From Hypholoma sublateritium FD-334 SS-4 (Eukaryota; Basidiomycota; Agaricomycetes; Agaricales; Strophariaceae), in assembly GCA_000827495.1 (NCBI GenBank), contig KN817525.1, positions 168,516 to 232,515 on the forward strand: a stretch of DNA of 64,000 bases, written 5' to 3'. The translations under genes and the position numbers were made by a program. Shown one piece after another: positions 24,124 through 34,443 of this stretch (position 1 is its first letter; each line of letters begins with the position of its first letter). The notes below the pieces were generated by a model that was not told where the DNA came from, searched no databases, and saw only the letters and a program-made list of their open reading frames with translations.

Positions 24124-25561
24124 ATGGTATCCGAATCTCGCAGCGCTCCAGCGAACCGATCCGTGGAGGTCCTCGCGCAGAGGCTGAGACGGCGGTCAGT
24201 GCCACCCGCAGCGTCCTTTGTGCTGCCCTGACCCCATCGCCCCGTCCAGGCAGGTCGTCGGTTCGCGTGCAGCCGCGCTAGAGACACTCCTCGTCCTCCG
24301 CCAGGTCATCGCGAAGGCGCGATTCTCGAATCTCGAGCAGCTTGTCGCCGTCATCCGCGATGCCGGGCGGCGGCTCGTCGAGGCCCAGCCGAAAGGTCTG
24401 TGTATCTCGTCGAATCGTGCGCCCGGTGGGGCGATCGGCAGCGGGGGCTGACGAGGTCTACAGAGCACTCCGTTGGAAATACAGTGCGCAAGATCCTGCA
24501 CCACATCCGCGAGGAGTTCCACGCGGCCACGCGCGGGACGGTCGCCGCGAAGCCGGTGTCGTTCTCAATATCTAAATTCGTGCTGCAGGGGCAGCCGAGG
24601 AAGCAAGCCGTTGTGCCCAAGGCCGAGAGCAAGGGCACCCTCCGAGAGAACGATCCTGACGATCCGGATTCGTTTGCGCGGGGGCTGAAGCCGGTCCTAA
24701 TGGAGGCTATCCAAGATGTGCTGGACGAGCTCGAGACGGTGTACGACAATATTTCAAAGAATGCGAAAGACCACATTCACTCCGAGTGCGCACACGTCAT
24801 CTGTGTGCTTTGATGTTTGACACCTAACGTGGCACAGCGAAATTATCCTGACACTAGGCATGTCAAAAACGGTGGAACAATTCCTCAAGTCTGCGGCCCA
24901 CTCTCACAACTACTCTGTCATTGTCGCTGAGACAGCACCTTCGTGCGTTGTTCATTGTATGATTACGTGCTTTTCTCACCAGACTGCAGGTACGATGGTC
25001 GTGTAATGGCAAATTCATTATCGGAGGCAGGCATCTCGACATTCCTCGTTCCTGATTCATCGATATTCGCTCTCATGTCTCGCGTGAACAAAGTTATCCT
25101 TGGCGCGCATGTTATCCTCGCAAACGGCGGCATGTTCGCGATTAGTGGTTCGCTGATGGTGGCGACCGCGGCAAAGGCACACAGCACACCTGTCGTTGTA
25201 TGTGCTGGTCAGTTCAAGTTGACGCCTCTGTGGAATCTATATCACGAATACGGAGCGCATGATTTTGGAAATCCAAGTGATGTCCTAGGATTTGAGAATG
25301 GCGATCTGTTCGACAAGGTAGATGTTGTGAACCCGTACTACGACTACGTGCAGCCTGAGTTGGTTGTCGCATACATCACTAACGAGTGGGTTTCTATGAT
25401 TCCCTGGAATTGATCGTGTGCTGATCGTTTCTTTTAGTGGCGATCATCCACCATCATCAATATACCGGTAGGTCGTAGGTTGAAACAGCTCGAAATCCCA
25501 CTGAAAATATCTCTCCAGGCTCCTTAAAGAAACATACGACGATGAGGACAATGAACTCTAA
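24124..25561 (+). CDS. GCD7: Translation initiation factor eIF2B subunit beta
   Basis: Regulatory subunit of the guanine-nucleotide exchange factor for eIF2. The start MVSESRSAPANRSVEVLAQR is spliced to ALETLLVLRQVIAKARFSN. Then come SVGNTVRKILHHIREE, an insert rich in charged residues (about 24600-24680), and the Rossmann-like C-terminal half: EIILTLGMSKTVEQFLKSAA, VIVAETAP, YDGRVMANSLSEAGISTFLV, VILGAHVILANGGMFAISGS, TPVVVCAGQFKLTPLW and VVNPYYDYVQPELVVAYITN. The last small exons give PSSIYRLLKETYDDED and the stop at 25559-25561. The order and motifs are those of the beta subunit, and NPYYDYVQP plus the YRLLKE tail fit it better than alpha or delta. Convergent with GUF1, with a gap of only 101 bp. 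Confidence 0.92.
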
Positions 25562-25662
25562 AAAAAAGGTCGGAGGGTGTCATTGTTAGATTTTTTTTGG
25601 GTATTATAGTACTACATAATGTATAATTTGACCTGCATCCCCAGCAGATTTGAAGGACACCT

Positions 25663-28640
25663 TCACTTTTTGTTGCTCAGAATCTCGAAGAAGGCTTCTT
25701 GCGGCAGATCGACTGTGCCCATTTTCTTCATTCTGCGCTTGCCCTCTTTCTGGTTCTCGAGATGCTTCATCTTGCGCTCGTAGTGCCCGCCATATAGCCC
25801 TGCAGTGACATCTGCGCGCATGGCTTTCAGGGTTTCTCGGGCAATGACCTTCTTGCCAACAGCAGCCTGAATCGGTACCTCGAACAATTGCCGGGGAATG
25901 ACTTTATCTGTAATAATCCAAGTTAGTAATTTGGAGGGTCTGAGTGAGTTTTAAGACATACGAAGTTTCTTAACCCACTGGCGGCCGACCGCATCCTGCG
26001 CTGAGCGATGTACAATCAATGCCAGCGCATCCACAGGTTTTGCATTGAGCAAGAAAGTCATCTGAAATATGGTCAGTACAAGTTTTAAACTATGTTATCC
26101 ATCGTGCGTTACCTTGACAAGGTCACTCTTCCTGTATCCTCCATCTTCATAACTGGGGCGCGTTAAGAGCGATCATACGTACGTAATTATAAATTTCAAC
26201 TTACTCGAAGCTCGCAAAACCGGAACTTCTGCTTTTCAGCTGGTCGAAAAAATCGGTGACAATTTCGCTTAAGGGAATAATGCAAGTTAGGATGATCCTA
26301 GCCGACGTCGTTCCAGAATCCAAGTAGCGATGCTCGAGTTCGTCTGCCCGGTGTGAGTAACAAAGATCCATCATATCACCGAAGAATTCTGGCGAACATC
26401 GCGGAGATAAGTAGCGTGCTCGCAACAGGTATGGCCTGCACAAACCTTCTGGGACGATAATTGAGGCTTTGACAACGGGTTCCTGGATTTCCTTGACACG
26501 GATGCCCATATCGCCGACATCGGGAAAATCCGTTGGGTTGCTGACAAGAACTTCCTTGTCTTTGTACACCACTGGGCCAAGTTGAGTATATAACACACTT
26601 TTTAGAAAGGTAGATTGTACGTACATTTGTAAGGCACTGTTGGCGCAGTGATAATAACATTGGCATCGTACTCGTCTTCTAGCCTTTGACGGAAGACATC
26701 CATGTGAAGTGTTCCAAGGAAACCTAGTCGGCAGCCCTGTCCCAAAGCCGACGAGGATTCTCTTTGGACTGTGACACTCCTGTCAGTTAGCGTAAGCTGC
26801 AACCCATTTCAGAAATTGATAGATCCCCCAAAAAATAAAACAGTGAATTACCCTGTTAATAGATTCCTCCAGTTTCGGGAAGTCAGCGCTCTCTATAGGG
26901 TATACTCCAGCGAAGACCTGTCGAAATGGGCGATAAGGAATAATCACGTTTCGACCCGGGAACGCTTACCATTGCCTTGGTTGGCTGGAAGCCAGTCATG
27001 GGCTCTATGATCTCGCCTACACGATGGATGGTATCACCGATGTGTGCTACGAATAGCTGTGAGCATCTCATCGCGTATGTGAAACCCGACGACAAACCGA
27101 CCTTCAGAAGACTGTTTCATGTTGCAGGCGACGTAGCCGACCTGTCCGGGATACAGAGACTTCGTCGGCACTTCCTCAGGAAACATAATCCCGAGCTCAG
27201 TGATTTCGTACTTTTTCCTAGTATGGCATGATGCAATCTTGTCCCCTGCGTGCTGGTTGGTCTAACGCGATTGGACAACTGGCAAAGAACCAAATACCTT
27301 TGCGAAGAACGCCTTCCTGGACGCTGATCAACGAGATAACCCCTCGGTATTTGTCGTATCTTTTTGTGAATATGATCAGCATATGAGCCCAACTATTGGG
27401 AGACCTTTCTTACAAGGAATCAAAGAGAAAGGCCTTGAGCGGAGCATCTATTTTGGCAGTTGGCGGAGGTATCCGTTGAATAATTGCTTCAAGGACAGCA
27501 GCGACCCCGTCGCCCGTTTTTGCGGAGATAGACAGAATTTCGGAGGGATCGATGCCGAACGTAGCCTGCATCTGTGCAGCTATCCGTTCTGGTTGGGCAG
27601 CAGGAAGATCAATCTATTGAGGGGTATTAAATGAGAAGCGAGCGGCATTTACTCATAGGTTTGACAAACTTTATTCAGAACGGGGATGATTTTAAGGCCC
27701 CTCTGTTTAGCATTGTGAAATACAGAGATGGACTGTGCTTGTACGCCCTGACTTGCATCGACCTAAGGTGCTTCAGTATCATTGAGATATCAGCAGCACG
27801 AGATACGCTGGCAGACGTACGAGCAGCAGAGCACCTTGGCATGCAGCGAGTGACCGCGAGACTTCCCAAGCAAAGTCAACGTGGCCCTACATCCGGTATT
27901 AGAGCTTGCCTGCCGGAAGGAGGACCGGATGCTTACAGGAGTGTCAATCAAGTTGAGCAGATGCTCTCTGCCTTGGAATTGGTGGAACATGCTACCGATC
28001 TTTGGTTTGCGAATCCTCCCAGGTGGCATAATTATAGGCATACCTTGCTGTTTGGGCCTTGACTGTGGCATCGAGGTCAGCCTGTGAATGCGGGCTCCCG
28101 TGCGTGAGACAGACCTGTAATTCCGCGTTCTCGTTCGACTTTCAGCTTGTCAAGGACCTGCTCGTTTTTTCCACCCGAGGACTTCTTCTGAATGGTTCCT
28201 GTTAACTAGAGCGCGGTTAGCCTCAATTGTTCTCAGCGCGAGACGTGTTCGAGTACCTCGAGTAGTCTATACGCGCAGGGATTAGCTGACTCATGAGAAA
28301 GCTTGCTGGGTAGAAGCATACCTGTCCGCCAGCGTCGACTTGCCATGGTCTATTGGGGTCCGAATCAGTGGTTCGCCCAAACTCGCGCCGTTGATTCCTT
28401 ACCAATATGTGCGATGATAGAGAAGTTTCTGAGACATGGTCAGCGGATGAAACCGTGGAAGGGCTGCACACAGTACCGTATAACATCACACGGATAATCT
28501 TCCATTGCAAGGTCTTTCTTTGGGAGCGCCGACCATGGCGGCGATGAGCTGAACGCGCGTCGGAGGGGGCGTACGGCTGGCCCGCGTCTCAGCGAGCGTT
28601 CCAGGGCACGCAAGCAAGCACTATGCCATACGTTGTGCAT
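25663..28640 (-). CDS. GUF1: Mitochondrial translation factor GUF1 (EF4/LepA)
   Basis: Ribosome-associated GTPase of mitochondria that supports protein synthesis. The start at 28640 ([20 protein letters not shown]) gives an Arg/Ser-rich, acid-free presequence. An in-frame ATG at 28736 would give a longer, less typical one. After [10 protein letters not shown] the frame splices to NFSIIAHI and [10 protein letters not shown] (G1), later to LLNLIDTP / [13 protein letters not shown] (G3), [16 protein letters not shown] (after G4) and [18 protein letters not shown] (G5). The LepA-specific part includes [35 protein letters not shown] and the C-terminal RNA-binding block [20 protein letters not shown], ending [15 protein letters not shown]. 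About ten or more introns. Full length for the family. Confidence 0.93.
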
Positions 28641-28817
28641 ATACTGAGGCTCGCGCGGGCGAAGAGCGTGGTCTGGATTGACGGGACGCGTCGAAGGTTG
28701 GGAGAGGAGAACACTGACGGCACAAAATTCGATCACTGCTTAGTCAGCAAATAGCCTGACCCGACTTGAAGTGCCCGTCTTCCAGTGTCACTGTCAATCA
28801 CCCACCACGTACTCTAT

Positions 28818-29463
28818 ATGTCTCTCGCAGAAGCGTCGGAAGCCAGGAAGGCGCGTCTAACAGCGCTGAGAAAGCGCAAGGCCGGCGAGCTCGTTGATGA
28901 CAATGGGTGGGTGCCGCCTGCACACCTGCGTTCTAGTGCGAGCTAATGTATATCGCGCAGCGTGCCCGAACCGCTCATCAAGAGCCGCAATTTCGACCCC
29001 GAGTCCCGTGCGCTGAAGAAACGCACACTGGAGGATGCTGAGATGGAGGACACCGTCGAAAACCGGGTGAAGGGGCTCGCAGAGCAGATCATTGCCGACG
29101 ATGAGAAACGGCGCGCGCAGGAACTGGTGCGGTCACACCTGCACGCTTCGTGTCCAAGGCAAGGCTGACCATGCACAAAACAGGACGTGTTCAACATTGC
29201 TCCAAAGCGGCCGAACTGGGACCTGAAGCGTGAGATGGAGAAAAAGCTGGCCAAGCTCGAGCGCCGGACGCAAGAAGCCATCCACACGCTTATCCGTTCG
29301 TGACCCCACATGTTCGTTTCGTCTCAAGCTCACTGATACCTATCACCACCCAGGACAACGGCTTGCGGCACAGAAAGGCGAATCAGATGACATTGTTGGC
29401 GCGATGCAGGCCCAGGAGCGACAGACGGCCGCGGACGCATTATCGGACGAAGATGACGATTAG
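28818..29463 (+). CDS. Pre-mRNA splicing factor Cwf18 / CCDC12 homologue
   Basis: Small spliceosome (NineTeen-complex-associated) protein. The start MSLAEASEARKARLTALRKR is spliced into PEPLIKSRNFDPESRALKKR, an EEK-rich helix follows (VKGLAEQIIADDEKRRAQEL), then DVFNIAPKRPNWDLKREMEK, KLAKLERRTQEAIHTLI and RQRLAAQKGE. It ends with an acidic tail, ALSDEDDD-stop. The RNF(D/R)P and NIAPKRPNWDLKR blocks are diagnostic. Three introns of roughly 50 bp. Divergent from GUF1, with about 177 bp between start codons. Confidence 0.9.
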
Positions 29464-29529
29464 TGACAATGTTATTTTATCGTGCGCTGTTTGTGTAAAC
29501 TAAATTATATCCATCTTTGTATCTCTAAT

Positions 29530-29975
29530 TCAGAATTGCAATAGAGTTTCTTGAACACTTATTCTGTCTCCCATGAGATCTGCATAATGCGTTATTGTTG
29601 GCCACGATATATTTGCCCCATATGAAAGCGGTATAGTCTGTCGGGCATACTTATCTGCCATGTATGCGTACCACGTACCGAAAGAACCCAAGTTTCTCGA
29701 AACTGGCGCAGGTTTCGACTCACCATTCAAAGCCTTCAGGTTAGAGTAGGATAAAACTCAATTCACAGCCGTACTCATGCGATCACCGGTATTCAGGTTA
29801 CCTTCATGTCCAATCCCAAAGGAATGACTTCGGTGAGTTTAATGCAAGTATAGAGAGCACTTCCACCGTAATTGCTGTACTGATGCCCGTACCAGAATAC
29901 ACGCTGTCTATTTAAATACCTAACGAAGTCGTTCAATTGTCTTGGTACTGGGTGGCCCGACGTGAGACTTCACAC
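29530..29975 (-). pseudogene. C-terminal remnant of an unrecognised gene
   Basis: Two minus-strand exons read as a coherent protein. About 29794-29975 gives QLNDFVRYLNRQRVFWYGHQ and YSNYGGSALYTCIKL. It is joined by a consensus GT-AG intron to 29530-29724, with KPAPVSRNLGSFGTWYAYMA and ISWPTITHYADLMGDRIS, ending ETLLQF-stop. Upstream of about 29980 the frame meets stops and no further exon or start is found before the next gene at 30224. I infer a decayed gene of which only the 3' part remains, although an undetected small gene is possible. I do not recognise the family. Confidence 0.35.
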
Positions 29976-30223
29976 CTCTGCATTACCGTTTTATTGGAAA
30001 GCAAGGCTTGTTTTTTCTTATCTATATTTGCAAACGTTGATCCTGGCTGCAAATTCGAAGAAGGCGACAAACGTGAGACAGAGACTGTCAATGATCGTGG
30101 GCTCGTCAACAACGCGCGATACGTTGTTACGGTTCGAAAATACCCAAAGTTTTCAAAGGTGCATATTTGGGCTGTTCTACAAATACAAAAATAGGAGTAG
30201 GAAAGTGGGCCGTAACTTAAAAT

Positions 30224-31262
30224 TCATCGGATATGCCGTGAATTCAGCATCTGGATGACTCGCTGGTCTTCGGGGAGGCGCGCGCCGTGCGGGGGACGTG
30301 GCATTGAAGGATTGGGCGGATACATATTAACGCCGGACTGGATTGTAGCCAGCGGCGGCAGCGAGTTGTTCGGAAACATGTCCCCTGGGCCTCCACTGCC
30401 ACTACCACTGGCCACGGGCCCTGCGAGCTCGTCGTCCGCGCTCCGCGAGCGCGTCTTCCCCGTGCGGTAGATCCCAGCCGGCACGATAATCCGCTGGAGC
30501 ATGGGGTCGTGCTCGATCGTCGGGAGATGGGAGAGCTCGGCATAGGTGAAATAGGCCGTGATGTGCCATTTTTGCGGGCGGGTGTGCGGATTAGGCAAGA
30601 CCCACGCGGAGTACGCCTGTTTCACCAGGCCTGGGTGGTGATTCGTCGCGCGGTCCTGGTGCGATAACGCCGATGATGAGTGCCCAGGGCGCGAAACGCC
30701 GTCGACGAAGCGGAATGCGGGTGCGCTAGGTTGTATATTTAGCGCTGGTATTTTAGGATGAGGCGTTTTATACCTACCGATTGGCTTCATTCATTGCTTG
30801 AGCGGCATCGTACGGCATTTTTTCGTCATAGAATAGGTAGGGCTGCGGCAGTGATTCGGTGAGCGGTGTAGGGTGATGTCGGGCAGACAAAACACACCTC
30901 TCGCATACGGCTTTGTCCCCATACGCGGCCATCTAATGATGCACACGAGATGTTTAGTACAATGTTCGTGGTAGATGAGACCGGCGGCACTGACCAGTCC
31001 AGCGCTTCAGGCCGTTCTCGTCCTCGCTCTCGACCCAGACGAAAATGGCGCCCGAGCGCACGAGTGTGCCGCGCTCCATCTCGTTCAGACGCCGGGTGAT
31101 GGGTAACAGGAAGCCCTGGCGCACGGCTTCAAACACGATGTGGGCGTCATGGGCATCCCTGATGTGGAGGCGGGGGTGGGTAGCCTGCTGCATAGTGGTG
31201 GTGGTGATGGCGCTTGGTCGCTGGAACAGCCAGCTTTTATATTGCGCGACTTGAGCATCCAT
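30224..31262 (-). CDS. Gti1/Pac2 (WOPR-domain) transcription factor
   Basis: DNA-binding regulator of the fungal WOPR family (Wor1, Ros1, Gti1, Pac2), which controls morphological and developmental switches. The ATG at 31262 leads into the WOPRa half: LHIRDAHDAHIVFEAVRQGF, ITRRLNEMERGTLVRSGAIF, VWVESEDENGLKRWT. Two short introns later the frame continues DGRVWGQSRMRE, PYLFYDEKMPYDAAQAMNEA and FRFVDGVSRPG. The WOPRb half follows: DRATNHHPGLVKQAYSAWV, KWHITAYFTYAELSHLPTIE, IIVPAGIYRTGK. A Gly/Ser/Pro-rich tail ends at 30224. Both halves are intact. Length is about 280 residues, at the small end for the family, with a short C-terminal region. Confidence 0.9.
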
Positions 31263-32021
31263 AGTTTCGTTCGTGAGAGGAACGAAAAGGGGAGTTGAGA
31301 CACCCGAAAAGATAGAATGTTAATGTATAGCAGCGCGACGGCGGATACCAGTTATCCGCGATAACCATACACACAAGCCAGAGACAAGGACATGGATTTG
31401 GTGCGGCGGGTCCTGTGAAGCACTCGGAAGAAACTCTACAGCACGTGGGCGAGCCTGGAGATTTGGCTGGGAATGGCGATGGCTACTTTATTAATTATGG
31501 CTTACTGAGTCTGCGAGAGTTTAACCCCAAGTGTAGCCGAAAGAGTCAAAGGGTGACTGTCACCGCAAGTTTCTGGACAAATGCCTAGATGGAGCGGTCC
31601 GCTGTTTCGGAAAGAGCGATTTAGGTATCTGCATGCGGAGATGCCTCACGCAACGGAACGTGGCGACGGAACCGCAGGAGAGCAAAAGCAAGGTTATTTG
31701 AGTTCGAGCCCGACGAGTGAGTGCAGCAAGACCAAGCTGCTCCGCTGTGGCTGCGCTCTGAGAGGCGCGCGAGCTTTCCAGGGCGGCAAGAGTGTCGAGA
31801 AGACGAGGAAGAAAGCCGCCGCCAAGGATAGTTGCATAACACAGACGTCTCTTGGGTATTCCAAGTTTTCGGGCCCCTTGTCAGTGGTGGTTGGATTTAG
31901 ACACGTATGATGGGCGGAAACAGCCCCATCTACCCGGCAACTGCCGGGCCGCCGCTCGGCTTCCCCGATGGGGGAACTGTGCTGTCGTCGTCTCAGCCAC
32001 TGCTCGACACCGCCCGCCACC
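31263..32021. other. Divergent promoter region, WOPR gene / Elongin A
   Basis: About 760 bp between two start codons pointing apart. A 109-codon plus-strand frame at 31581-31910 is rich in Lys, Arg and Ser and lacks a recognisable motif. I read it as chance. No repeats are seen. Confidence 0.5.
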
Positions 32022-33306
32022 ATGGACATCGACCCCGAGCAGCAGCCCCGCCGCGTGCCGACGCTCGTGCAGCTCTGCCAGCGAGGTGAGCCTCTCGCCC
32101 GCGCCGCAAGTCGTCTCTGACACTGCCTTCCAGCCGCCGTCGCACTCGCCAACGCCGACAGTGAGTCGATAGCTGCCGGGGTGCCACTCACAGGCTGACT
32201 TGGCCCCTGCCTAGCCATCTGCAGTCTGGGAGATGGCCTGCCTTACCCACTCGTCAAGCCGATCCTGGAGCGGTGCTCGATAGAGCAGCTCTCCCGGTTG
32301 GAACAAGCCTCACCCGTACGTCTCCAGCGCGCCAGTGGCCCGGCGAGCAGCTAACCGGAAGTCCAGCACCTTCAAAGGGAGACCGCAGGTAATTGCAGGC
32401 GCACATCATCCCTGTCACGGCGCCTGATAATTGCCCCCGCAGAGATATGGAAGGATCTGTGTTTCCGAAAATACCGAATGACGGCGGAAGAGCGACATTC
32501 TGTCGACGACGTCCCACAGGACCCAGATTCATGGAGATTCCGCTACTTCGTGCGTCGCGTCCCGCCCGCCTGCTTCTTCCCAGCGCGTGCCCGATCTGAC
32601 AGATAAATGATATCTAGGCCCTCGAAGAGGCCGAGGCGAGGCGCGTCGACGAGCTGGGCTCCCGCCTGCGTTCCCAGCGCATGGAGGCGGACGAGCGCAA
32701 GAAAGAGAAAGAGGTCAAGTACACCGACCGCGGCCTGCCGGACCCCAAGCGCGCGCGCACAGGAAGCTCGTCGTGTAAGCCCCCACCCCTGCGCACCCTG
32801 CCCACTGCTGACGACTCACGATGCGCGCAGGGGGCACCGCCCCGCGCAAGTCGCTCTTCCAGCAGACGCGCAACGAGGCGTCCAGGTACCAGCGCGCGCT
32901 GAACTCGCGGGTCCTCCCGCCGCCACCGCCGGCGCGCGCGCACCGCGTGCTGCCGCCGCCGGCCCCGGCGTCCTCATCCTCATCAAGCAGGGTGACCGTC
33001 AACACCGTCGTCCTCCGCCGCCCGCAGCAGGCGGCGGCGGGCATGTCCTCAGCTAGTGGCCCCGCCGTCTCAGGACCGAGCACCAAGGCCCCCGTCGCGC
33101 TGCCGACGTACCCCGCGAACCCCCCGCGCCGGCCGCCATCAACGACCACCGACCGCGCCAAAACGCCGCCTCCCCCGTCTGGACGCGTGGCGCTCGCATC
33201 CGAGCCTGCAGCGGCGCGGAAGCCGCCGAAGAAGGACAAAGACCCGATGTCGTGCCTCTTCGTGCCCAAGCGCACGCCCCAGGGGCAGGTGCGGCGCCCG
33301 GTATAG
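32022..33306 (+). CDS. Elongin A-like protein
   Basis: Subunit of the Elongin (SIII) complex: stimulates Pol II elongation and, with Elongin C and cullin, acts as a ubiquitin-ligase receptor. The start MDIDPEQQPRRVPTLVQLCQ leads into the elongin-A/BC-box and F-box-like region (GLPYPLVKPILERCSIEQLS, RLEQASP; then HLQRETAEIWKDLCFRKYR and DPDSWRFRYF). A charged helix follows (RVDELGSRLRSQRMEADERK, KEKEVKYTDRGLPDPKRAR), then a long Pro/Ala/Arg-rich disordered region with SLFQQTRNEASRYQ. A Lys-rich end, DPMSCLFVPKRTPQG, leads to the stop at 33306. The MSCLFVPK(R/H) end is typical of fungal homologues. Four short introns lie in the first half. Confidence 0.88.
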
Positions 33307-34443
33307 TACATGCTACACAGCGCACAGCACCTCCCCTCTACTCTCCCTCTCCGGACATCCACGCACACCCCGCTGACCCCGCTGGCCGGCCTACAGCCCC
33401 CGACATCTTATCAGATAACCCGCGCGCGCCGTGCGAGTACCCGCCCGGCGTCCCACCGCCCGTCCCAGAACAGAAGTGCGTTCTCCCGGCCTGCAGCGCG
33501 CGCGCACCCCGCGCAGATCTACCGTATCACCGGGTTCCCCCCTGCCTGCCCCGCAGAGCGCAGGCGCGCCCGGGCTGGCCTGTGGCCGCACCGCACCCCC
33601 GGGGCGCGTGTAACTGTATTTATACGCTGTACACGGCCTCCCTCCATAGCCCAATAATACGCGTCCGAACGTGTCCGTTTTCCCAGCCGCGCCGCTATTC
33701 ATAGGCGCGATACGCGGCGCGTACCCACCGAGGCGCTCCAATCACTCGCATAAAGCTTGCCATAAGTGTTCGCATACGCACCGTGCTGCAGCTTACATAC
33801 TTAGCCGCCGCGGCGCGCTGCGATAGGCGTACAACTGGGTCGCCGGAGTGCGCACGCACGGGGGCCCAGAGGCGGTGGCTATGTGCGTGAATTTGTCTAT
33901 GTACTAATTTACAAGATACGTGGTGCGATTCCTTCCAATACTAGGTTACAGGGTGTCGGGTGAAGCAAGGGTAGAGCTGATTGAAAGGGGGGGATGTGTT
34001 GAGTGGCAGACCGACCACGACGAGATGCCAGTATGTACGTGGCAAGTGATCGAGCGGACCATGCACCGACGGCGTATTTGGCCGCGGCGCAATAAAAAGC
34101 GATGCTTTCTATACAGTATAGGATAATGCGATGGCGGGGAGACATGCAGTCCGCGTTCGTGGGGTAGCTATGCAAGGGGGATGCTAGTGCGAATGACAGG
34201 CGGCGATGAGGGGTGCTGTAGGTGAGTGCGTGTGCTTGACGATGCGATGCGATGTACGAGAGCAGAGGAGAGGCAGAAAGGCGATGGCGAGAGCGGGTGG
34301 GCGTATAGTGCGTGCGGAACACATAGGCCTAGTGACCTGGGATGGAATGAAGGCGGCTCCAGACGCAGATGCGTGCGTTGGAAACAACCAAGCGCGCGTC
34401 GGCACAGACGTGCCGCATCCCGGCACCGCGCCGCACAACCGGC
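33307..34443. other. Intergenic, GC-rich, convergent 3' regions
   Basis: About 1.1 kb between the stops of Elongin A and the WDR26-like gene. The GC-rich sequence opens long but low-complexity Pro/Ala/Arg frames on both strands with no domain. I see no gene. Confidence 0.5.
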
